DNA from: Lachnospiraceae bacterium
GTDB taxonomy: Bacteria > Bacillota > Clostridia > Lachnospirales > Lachnospiraceae
Length of the DNA stretch: 64,000 bases
Direction: 5' to 3'
NCBI GenBank assembly: GCA_015056905.1
Contig: SVFI01000005.1
Span: forward strand, 1-64,000
Shown: positions 1 to 5,818 of the stretch, in pieces
How the letters are laid out: every line of letters begins with the position of its first letter
Numbering within the stretch: the stretch's first letter is position 1
Made by a program: the position numbers and the translations under genes
Notes under the pieces: model-generated
The model's input: only the letters and a program-made list of their open reading frames with translations
What the model was told of the DNA's origin: nothing
The model's database searches: none

Positions 1-391
1 TCTGATTAACAATGCTTTTAATTGCTGATTCCAAATCATTACTTGTCAGCATATGTGGTAGTGCATTATCCATAGCAATAACAATATCAAACTTCTCTGT
101 AAATGTATCTGATAATGAACAGAAATCAGCCTGCTTAAAGCAAATTTCTACATTATTCGCTTTTGCTCTTTTTTCTGCTTCGATAAGTTCTCCAACGCTT
201 AAATCAGAAGCTGCCACACTATATCCAAGTGAAGCAACACCAATAGCCTGCGTTCCAATTCCACAAGCACAATCAAGGATTTTGGCTGTATTATCAAATC
301 CATTATTCTGAAATATACGATTTAGGATTTCTGCCTGTTCCTTTGTTGCAGCTTGCCAATCCAGAAATAATTTATCATATTGAGTTGCTAA
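1..391 (-). CDS. Class I SAM-dependent methyltransferase, partial, fused behind a HsdS fragment
   Basis: The minus strand stays open from the left window edge. It encodes a Rossmann-type methyltransferase whose glycine-rich motif I reads ILDCACGIGTQ, followed by an acidic residue at the end of strand 2 (AASDLS) and a motif IV-like stretch IVIAMDNALPHM. The start of the native protein would normally be near NLATQYDKLFLDW. Here that segment runs on without a stop from a type I restriction specificity fragment (next entry), so the gene has no start of its own in this window; the nearest in-frame ATG (minus strand, at 424) lacks a ribosome binding site. The C-terminus lies beyond the window. The substrate is unknown. 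Domain assignment is from motifs seen; the fusion is direct observation, and whether the product is made is unknown. Confidence 0.7.
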
Positions 392-1072
392 ATTAGAACT
401 CGAATCCTCTGTCAATATCCCCATCTTAAATGCGGCAGTATCGTACATCCCAATCATCAAAGTGCCCTTATTAAAAAGTTTTGCAGCTGATTGTTGGAGT
501 GCTGTCTCAGAAATGTGTTCGACCGAATCAGGCAAATACAAGGAGTTCAATTCACCTGCACTATACCAACGAATATTTCCTTCGAAATACTCTGGTTTGG
601 TTCTGGATGGGGTTCCTCCACTTGTTAATACTCCTATTTCTCCGATTTTTTCAAGGTTGCTTTTATTGTATTTAGGGTCACCAAACAGCTCGACAAATCG
701 GGATTTGATGAGGTTGTCAAGTTCTTCTAATTCTTTTTTTCTCAACTCAATCAGTCGTTCAATCACTCTCAATGATTGCGATATTTCTTTTTGTTCCCAA
801 TATTCTGGAATATCCAGTTCTAGCTTATTAAGCTCCTTCGCAGACAAATGTTTAACTGTAGCAAATGAAGTTCTTGCTTCTATTTCTTTTAGTGCCTTCA
901 CCAAATAAAATCTCAAATATTCTTCATCTGTTTTTTCCTTCGCAATAATTCTGCAAACTCTCTGATTTAACAATGCCTCACGGCTCTTCCACCTCGCAAT
1001 GTTAAACTCTCCATCCATACCTATTAGTAAATCACCTTCACGCAGTACATATTCTTCTTGGTATTCTCCCAT
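392..1072 (-). pseudogene. hsdS: Type I restriction-modification specificity subunit (HsdS), fragment truncated at both ends
   Basis: The translated minus strand shows the tail of a first target-recognition domain (GDLLIGMDGEFNIARW, LLNQRVCRI), the central conserved helix (LRKKELEELDNLIKSRF), then the beginning of a second recognition domain (TSGGTPSRTKPEYF, GTLMIGMYDTAAFKMGIL). HsdS proteins place the target-recognition domains of the type I enzyme and have two such domains separated by long helices. The usual Asn-Gln-Ala that follows in domain 2 is interrupted after Asn, where an unrelated methyltransferase begins in the same frame. The N-terminal side is lost as well: recognisable HsdS ends near 1085, where a truncated DUF3800 gene starts on the other strand. 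No hsdM or hsdR is visible. I read it as a dead fragment; an expressed fusion protein cannot be excluded. Confidence 0.7.
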
Positions 1073-1087
1073 ATAAAAAGTTTCTGA

Positions 1088-1633
1088 ATGGTTGACATTA
1101 TTACATCTTATGATGCTGCTATATTTGCCGTTATTATGGACAGGCCCGACGAAACTATTGTCGTTCCGGAAAATCACTTACCAAGACAATACTATCTTCT
1201 TATGAAAAAGATTGAATTTTACTGTAATCACCATCACTACGGAAAGGCCATGATGATATTTGATGAAGTTCATGAAGATGCTGATAGAAAGATTGCAGAA
1301 GCACTTACCGGTTTTCTTTTCAAAACTAATTTCGGGCGCTCATTTCATCACATTCTTGAAATGCCACTTTTTGTTAGCTCTGCCGTCACTCCCGCAATAC
1401 AATTTGCAGATATTTTTGCTGGAATTGTTAGGCACTACTACGAAAATGAACTTGATCTAAAAGAACCTGAAACAGATTTTCAAAAATGGATTACTGAGCT
1501 TTTCAACAAATTACATAATCTCACCGAAAACAACCACATCCCCAAATCACGTTATATAGAATACGGTTTCCAAAAAATAGGCAAAAATTTCTCGTATCCT
1601 GTAAACGAAAAATTCGTTACAACAGAAGATTAA
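1088..1633 (+). pseudogene. DUF3800 family protein, N-terminally truncated
   Basis: The 181 residues match the C-terminal two thirds of DUF3800 proteins: an acidic cluster (MIFDEVHEDAD), a following helix, and the QFADIFAGIVRHYYE segment that resembles the family's conserved Q-x-A-D-x-x-A motif. Family members are usually about 220-270 residues and begin with a YxDESG-type strand, which is absent. A TGA stop lies in frame directly before the ATG at 1088 and there is no convincing ribosome binding site. The first 70-90 residues therefore appear lost at the junction with the HsdS fragment. DUF3800 proteins have a predicted RNase H-like fold and often sit in mobile or defence regions; their function is unproven. 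A small RNA gene with its own promoter starts about 55 bases after the stop codon. Confidence 0.6.
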
Positions 1634-1653
1634 CTTCCGGAATATTTTTTTTA

Positions 1654-1681
1654 TTGACTTCATATAATTATGTTGTATAAT
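1654..1681 (+). promoter_or_regulatory. Strong vegetative promoter for the orphan ncRNA
   Basis: A TTGACT -35 box (1654-1659), 16-bp spacer and perfect TATAAT -10 box (1676-1681) lie in an AT-rich gap. The predicted start near 1688 is not followed by an open reading frame, but by a structured stretch ending in a terminator. Confidence 0.7.
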
Positions 1682-1687
1682 ACCTAT

Positions 1688-1776
1688 AGAGTCATATGTT
1701 GTTCCGTCCTGGAGCTGCGTAGGACTCGTAATATTTACAAATATGTCGCACTTGCAGTTTAGCAGGTGCGACTTTT
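1688..1776 (+). ncRNA. Orphan structured small RNA downstream of a DUF3800 gene
   Basis: The segment between a sigma-A promoter and an intrinsic terminator is about 90 nt and has no sensible reading frame. It can form a hairpin from GTCCT (1706-1710) with AGGAC (1721-1725). GAGTC at 1689-1693 can alternatively pair with GACTC at 1723-1727, which shares bases with the first stem and so suggests a switch or pseudoknot. A small ATATT/AATAT hairpin follows, then an 11-bp terminator stem. Structured RNA candidates have been reported near DUF3800 genes by comparative genomics (established knowledge, from memory); whether this is a member is inference. It might instead be a stand-alone sRNA or the RNA part of a toxin-antitoxin or defence unit. 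Confidence 0.5.
1745..1776 (+). terminator. Intrinsic terminator of the orphan ncRNA
   Basis: GTCGCACTTGC (1745-1755), a six-base loop, then GCAGGTGCGAC (1762-1772) form an 11-bp stem with one G-U pair, followed by four T residues. Confidence 0.75.
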
Positions 1777-1806
1777 GTATGTCTTTCTAAATAATATTAA
1801 AAAAAA

Positions 1807-1849
1807 GGCGGGCCATCGCCCGCCAATCATTACTCCCCATATTCAATTC
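1807..1849. repeat. 43-bp direct repeat, copy 1, left of fic
   Basis: This segment matches 3196-3238 in the same orientation at 39 of 43 positions. Each copy contains a GC-rich hairpin (GGCGGGC/GCCCGCC). In copy 1 the hairpin is followed by a T-run on the minus strand, so it could act as a minus-strand terminator. The two copies bracket the Fic gene. Confidence 0.7.
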
Positions 1850-1947
1850 TCATCGCCCGAGCCCCAAACATTTCACATGCCAATTATTTCCTCCTATGTT
1901 TCTGTATACGATGAGCGAGGAATTTTATTTATATAATCCCGGAATAT

Positions 1948-2034
1948 ATTCCCTTTAAAATGAGATACTATTAAGGGAATATCCCCTCATTTCATTGACT
2001 TTCCCCTTATTTTTCACTATGATTTAAGGGGAAT
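1948..2034 (+). promoter_or_regulatory. fic promoter with four operator-like half-sites
   Basis: A TTGACT -35 box (1995-2000), 17-bp spacer and TATGAT -10 box (2018-2023) place the start of transcription about 20 bases before the fic start codon. Four related sites surround it: ATTCCCTTTAAA (1948-1959), ATTAAGGGAAT (1970-1980), TTCCCCTTAT (2001-2010, inside the spacer) and ATTTAAGGGGAAT (2022-2034, over the -10 and start). They form two inverted pairs. A fifth copy, ATTCCCTTAAAAT, lies just after the gene at 3118-3130. This layout fits repression by a DNA-binding protein, possibly the winged-helix tail of the Fic protein itself (inference). Confidence 0.65.
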
Positions 2035-2051
2035 TACTTGGAGGTGAGGTC

Positions 2052-3098
2052 ATGAGAACTTTTAATTATTCCGAAATTAAGAATCAAAAGTGGGATTCAG
2101 ATATCCTGGCTCTGATTGCAGCTATATATAAAGAAGCAGGAAAACAGGAAATGTATCTGAAACAGCGACCGGAAGAACTCGAAAAACTGGTTGAGATTGC
2201 AAAGGTGCAAAGTACTGAGGCTTCCAATGCCATTGAAGGCATTGTGACTACAAGCACCCGTATTAAGCAACTGGTCGAAGAAAAAACGACACCAAAGAAC
2301 CGTGATGAGCAAGAAATTGCCGGATATCGTGATGTGCTGAACATTATTCAAGAAAGTTTTGATGCTATTCCGATTACGCAGAACTATATCTTGCAACTGC
2401 ATAAAATTCTGTATAGCCATATGAATAATCCTATGGCGGGTAAAACCAAAAGTGTTCAGAATTATATCAGTGCCACTTACCAGGATGGCCATGCGGAAAC
2501 TTTATTCACTCCGCTTGCTCCTTACGAAACACCGGAGGCACTGGATAAAATCTGCGAGGAATACAATCGTGTCATTGGAAATATGGAAGTCGAACCGCTG
2601 ATTGCGATCCCAGTATTTATTCATGATTTCCTATGTATTCATCCGTTTAACGATGGAAATGGAAGAATGAGCCGGCTACTCACAACCCTATTGCTTTATA
2701 GAAATGGTTTCTATGTCGGAAAGTATATTTCTTTGGAAGCCAAAATTGCAAAAAACAAAGACCTCTACTACGCTGCCCTCGGTCAGGCACAGATTGGATG
2801 GCATGAAGGGACTGATGACGCCGTTCCTTTTATCAAATATCTGCTTGGAACTGTTCTTGCAGCTTATAAGGATTTTGAAGATCGATATGCTCTGGTGGAA
2901 ACTAAACTGCCTGCGTTGGAAACAGTAAGACGTGCTACGCTGAACAAAATAGGTCGTTTCACCAAGCAAGATATCCGTGAACTTTGTCCGTCTCTTAGTG
3001 TAAGTTCCATTGAGGGTGCTCTCCGTAAGTTGGTAGCATCAGAAGAACTTAAACGTGAAGGCTCAGGAAAAAATATCTGTTACTACAGATTGAATTGA
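2052..3098 (+). CDS. Fic family protein with N-terminal inhibitory motif
   Basis: Fic proteins usually transfer AMP from ATP to target proteins. The catalytic motif is intact, HPFNDGNGRMSR with His197. An N-terminal class II-type inhibitory helix is also present, S-N-A-I-E-G at residues 58-63, whose Glu normally blocks productive ATP binding. The middle contains the Fic-flap-like region, and the C-terminal 70 residues (from about 280) look like a winged helix for DNA binding (KIGRFTKQDIRELC, then SSIEGALRKL). At 348 residues it is a typical stand-alone housekeeping or accessory Fic. A strong ribosome binding site (GGAGGTGAGG) precedes the ATG. It has its own promoter with repeated operator-like sites and stands between two direct repeats, which suggests a mobile cassette. 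The protein target is unknown. Confidence 0.9.
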   Translation: MRTFNYSEIKNQKWDSDILALIAAIYKEAGKQEMYLKQRPEELEKLVEIAKVQSTEASNAIEGIVTTSTRIKQLVEEKTTPKNRDEQEIAGYRDVLNIIQESFDAIPITQNYILQLHKILYSHMNNPMAGKTKSVQNYISATYQDGHAETLFTPLAPYETPEALDKICEEYNRVIGNMEVEPLIAIPVFIHDFLCIHPFNDGNGRMSRLLTTLLLYRNGFYVGKYISLEAKIAKNKDLYYAALGQAQIGWHEGTDDAVPFIKYLLGTVLAAYKDFEDRYALVETKLPALETVRRATLNKIGRFTKQDIRELCPSLSVSSIEGALRKLVASEELKREGSGKNICYYRLN

Positions 3099-3195
3099 TT
3101 CCCACAAACAATTTATCATTCCCTTAAAATCATCTTCAACTTAGTCATTTTTTGAATTTTGACTTAATTGAACTCATTTATGATCAAATTGAAAA

Positions 3196-3238
3196 GGCGG
3201 GCATTCGCCCGCCAATCACTACTCCCAATATTCAATTC
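3196..3238. repeat. 43-bp direct repeat, copy 2, right of fic
   Basis: Second copy of the repeat at 1807-1849, same orientation, four mismatches. It retains the GGCGGGC/GCCCGCC hairpin but has a shorter T-run on the minus strand. The interval between copies holds only fic and its control region. Confidence 0.7.
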
Positions 3239-3548
3239 ACTTTGCCTGCGTCCATATATCAAGCGACTGCTAACCGGAACTCGATTCACTATTTGCCTTC
3301 TGCAATTGTATTAACTGCATACTTAACATCGAAATCTGCTGCTGTATAGCATTAGCCTTCAGGAATATATACACCTTCTGTCTCAACTTTTTCAATCAAT
3401 GCCTTTGCAGTAGGCTGATTTGTAAGATAATCTAATTCTGCTTTTGATACGTTTCTGTATCCGTAATATCGGCATTTTATATCCGAAAAATAATAATGTG
3501 TAAAATTTAAATTCACATGCTTTCAAGCTTCACAGACTTCTTTATTTT
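3239..3548. other. Decayed intergenic stretch with a possible small minus-strand reading frame
   Basis: No recognisable gene is complete here. On the minus strand a GTG at 3516 opens about 54 codons ending at 3352, including YGYRNVSKAELDYL and KVETEGVYIPEG; after the stop the same frame continues for twenty codons. No ribosome binding site and no family is recognised. The steady amino-acid-like composition suggests the tail of a once longer gene. The copy of the 43-bp repeat just beyond 3239 points the same way on the minus strand. Confidence 0.3.
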
Positions 3549-4394
3549 TTACAATTCACCAATCATTGCACCACCAATAATGCACACTGCTCCTACAATT
3601 TGGACAATGGTCATCTTCTCGCCAAGCAAAATTGATGCAAATATAACTGCCGATAATGGTTCAAGATAACCACATACAGCTACAGTTTGAACCGGCAATT
3701 TTGCAAGTGGTGAAAAGTACAAATAACACCCAATACCCGTATTTAAGACACCTAAAATTAAAATCCACAACCAATCATCTGAAGGTATATTGATAATAAA
3801 GCCTTGTTTGCAACCGACAAATACTGCAACCGTTAAGAAACTTACCATAAGCTGTATTACGGAATTTTCCATGCCTGTAATATTCTTGGATTGCTTATTA
3901 AGAGTAACCATAAAAAAGTACATAACTGCTGACATAGCACCACAAATAATTCCCCATGTATTGCCACCTTCAGTAACCACATTTCCATTGACCAAAAAAA
4001 CGCCTATAAGAACAATTAAAAATCCGCCTATCTTAGGTGCTGTAAGCCGCTCCTTAAAAATCAAAGGGGATAAAATCATGACTATTACCGGACCACAATA
4101 ATACAAAAGCGATGCCATACTTACACCGATCTGTTGATATGCTTCATATAAAAACATCCAACTTGTTCCCATTGTTATTCCGGACAAAACGATATACACA
4201 GTATCTTTCCCATATGTAACAATGTGAAATTTTCCTTTACCGGCAAGAAATAAAATTATTAAAAGAATGCTTCCTATAAGCGTTCGTAAAAAAACAATTT
4301 CATAACTGCTCAATGCAATATTACTTGCCACAATACCATTTAAACCAAACAGCAATAATGCTGACAAATATTTTATAAGTGCTTTCTTATCCAT
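3549..4394 (-). CDS. EamA/DMT family transporter
   Basis: This 281-residue protein has about ten hydrophobic segments arranged as two repeats of five, the layout of EamA-domain drug/metabolite transporters. Typical family stretches are SALLLFGLNGIVASNI at the N-terminus and VCGYLEPLSAVIFASILLGE in the second repeat, where family members carry a conserved Glu-Pro. Such proteins export amino acids, nucleosides or other small metabolites; the substrate cannot be told. It is transcribed away from a LysR-type regulator, with a perfect inverted repeat between them, so the regulator probably controls this transporter. An AGAGG ribosome binding site precedes the ATG. Confidence 0.85.
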   Translation of the reverse strand: MDKKALIKYLSALLLFGLNGIVASNIALSSYEIVFLRTLIGSILLIILFLAGKGKFHIVTYGKDTVYIVLSGITMGTSWMFLYEAYQQIGVSMASLLYYCGPVIVMILSPLIFKERLTAPKIGGFLIVLIGVFLVNGNVVTEGGNTWGIICGAMSAVMYFFMVTLNKQSKNITGMENSVIQLMVSFLTVAVFVGCKQGFIINIPSDDWLWILILGVLNTGIGCYLYFSPLAKLPVQTVAVCGYLEPLSAVIFASILLGEKMTIVQIVGAVCIIGGAMIGEL

Positions 4395-4440
4395 AATAAC
4401 CTCTTGCTTTTTGATATCGGGAAGTATATCATAATATCAC

Positions 4441-4468
4441 ACATGACAAAAACGAATATTTGTCATGT
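4441..4468. promoter_or_regulatory. Perfect inverted repeat between the divergent transporter and LysR genes
   Basis: ACATGACAAA (4441-4450) and TTTGTCATGT (4459-4468) are perfect 10-bp arms separated by 8 bp. LysR-family regulators bind interrupted dyads with T-N11-A cores in such divergent regions, so this is the likely operator. Confidence 0.6.
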
Positions 4469-4498
4469 TTAAAATCACATTTCGGAATAGGTGTTATC

Positions 4499-5365
4499 AT
4501 GGACATGAATTTGCAAAAATACCTCTCTTTTGTGAAAACGGTTGAATACGGGAGTTTCACAAAAGCAGCAGAAATTCTTAACTATACACAATCCGGCGTC
4601 AGCCGAATGATTGCAGATCTTGAAAAAGATTGGAATATCACACTTCTTGAGCGAAGCAAATACGGTATCAAACCCACAAGCGACGGCATGAAACTATTAC
4701 CATATGCCCAAAACCTTTGTGCTGAATTTGATAAACTCCAAATGCAAATAGACGAAATCAACGGACTCGACTCAGGCTTAATTCGCATCGGTACTTTTTC
4801 AAGTGTGGCTACTCACTGGCTTCCTAACATAATTAAAGAATTTCAAAAAGATTATCCTAACATTGACTATGAACTTTTGTTAGGTGACTATACCGAAATC
4901 GAAGAGTGGATTCATACAGGCAGGGTTGATTGCGGATTTTTAAGGTTACCAACTCATCAAGAATTTGAAACCATCTTTTTGCATCAGGATAAACTTATGG
5001 CAATTATCCCTGAAAATCATTCTTTAAGAGATATTGACAAGTTTCCTGTTTCTGCACTTTGTAATGAACCTTTTATGCTACTCGAAAAAGGAGCCAAAGC
5101 GGAAATATCTGAAATATTTGAACGAAACAATCTAACACCAAATGTGAAATTTATAACTTGGGATGATTACGCCGTTATGTCAATGGTTGAAAGCGGTCTT
5201 GGAATCGCCATATTGCCGGAACTAATCTTAAGGCGTGTCCCATATAAGATTCTATCAAAAGAATTAGATGTTCCTGCTTACCGTGATATAGGTCTCGCAC
5301 TAAGAAGCAAGAGAAATGCTTCTCTGGCAGTAAAAAAGTTTTTGGACTATCTGAAATATCGCTAG
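4499..5365 (+). CDS. LysR family transcriptional regulator
   Basis: The N-terminus is a LysR-type winged helix-turn-helix (YLSFVKTVEYGSFTKAAEIL, then QSGVSRMIADLE), followed by a periplasmic-binding-protein-like effector domain (IRIGTFSSVATHWLPNIIKEF; ESGLGIAILPE). At 288 residues it has normal family length. I use the ATG at 4499: a longer frame from a TTG at 4460 would add residues not typical of the family and would run into the inverted repeat. The effector is unknown. Its divergent position suggests control of the EamA transporter and of its own gene. Confidence 0.9.
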   Translation: MDMNLQKYLSFVKTVEYGSFTKAAEILNYTQSGVSRMIADLEKDWNITLLERSKYGIKPTSDGMKLLPYAQNLCAEFDKLQMQIDEINGLDSGLIRIGTFSSVATHWLPNIIKEFQKDYPNIDYELLLGDYTEIEEWIHTGRVDCGFLRLPTHQEFETIFLHQDKLMAIIPENHSLRDIDKFPVSALCNEPFMLLEKGAKAEISEIFERNNLTPNVKFITWDDYAVMSMVESGLGIAILPELILRRVPYKILSKELDVPAYRDIGLALRSKRNASLAVKKFLDYLKYR

Positions 5366-5378
5366 TTTACCAATCTTT

Positions 5379-5399
5379 ACCACCAGCTTAGCTGGTGGT
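5379..5399. mobile_element. Subterminal hairpin of an IS200-type element
   Basis: A 9-bp perfect stem with a three-base loop (ACCACCAGC / GCTGGTGGT) lies just outside the broken transposase gene. IS200/IS605 elements have such short imperfect palindromes near their ends, recognised by TnpA, instead of terminal inverted repeats. Confidence 0.6.
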
Positions 5400-5452
5400 T
5401 TGCTCTGCGGCTATAAGCCGCTGTTCCCTGCTTGCCTCTAAAGAGCCTCTTT

Positions 5453-5794
5453 TTATTTGCCTTTTTGTACCGGTTCACCCGTAAACGGGTCGATGTATTC
5501 TTTTAATGACATTTGATCGTATTCGTAATCTTCTTTTAACTGGTTCCAAATATACTCTTCGATTTTCTTCGCATTCTTTCCTACTGTATCGACGTAATAT
5601 CCTCTACACCAGAAATGATGATTTCTACACCTTTTCTTTTACATAGTTCACTTAAAATATGGGCTATATCTGCTCTTAATTTTTGATAAATAACTTTTCT
5701 TCTGTACTTCGGTGCAAATACGATATGGTACTTACATTCCCATTGGGTATGAACTACCCTTATGATTTTGTCCGTTTATCATTACAATTTTCAT
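5453..5794 (-). pseudogene. tnpA: IS200-type transposase TnpA, frameshifted and internally deleted
   Basis: The N-terminal part (HTQWECKYHIVFAPKYRRKV, then KLRADIAHILSELCKRKG) and the C-terminal part (FWCRGYYVDTVGKN, then EYIWNQLKEDYEYDQ, ending EPVQKGK) of an IS200 TnpA are both readable, but not in one frame. One extra G near 5748 shifts the start. About 50 residues are missing in the middle, including the His-x-His metal-binding motif of these HUH single-strand transposases. The element can no longer move itself. There is no TnpB. The cyclase gene next door ends only 25 bases away. Confidence 0.75.
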
Positions 5795-5818
5795 CTTTTT
5801 CACCAAATTTAATACCTT

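Noticed and set aside
12..908. Plus-strand open frames over the left edge
   Set aside because: They are antisense to the methyltransferase/HsdS reading frame, which has clear protein motifs; the plus-strand products have none.
1688..1776. Retron msr or type III toxin-antitoxin repeat RNA
   Set aside because: No reverse transcriptase and no tandem repeats are visible, so a neutral ncRNA call is safer.
3152..3349. 65-codon plus-strand frame after fic
   Set aside because: It runs through the 43-bp repeat hairpin, has no ribosome binding site and no family features.
4460..4498. Upstream TTG start for the LysR gene
   Set aside because: The added residues are not family-like and the codon lies inside the inverted repeat; ATG at 4499 fits better.
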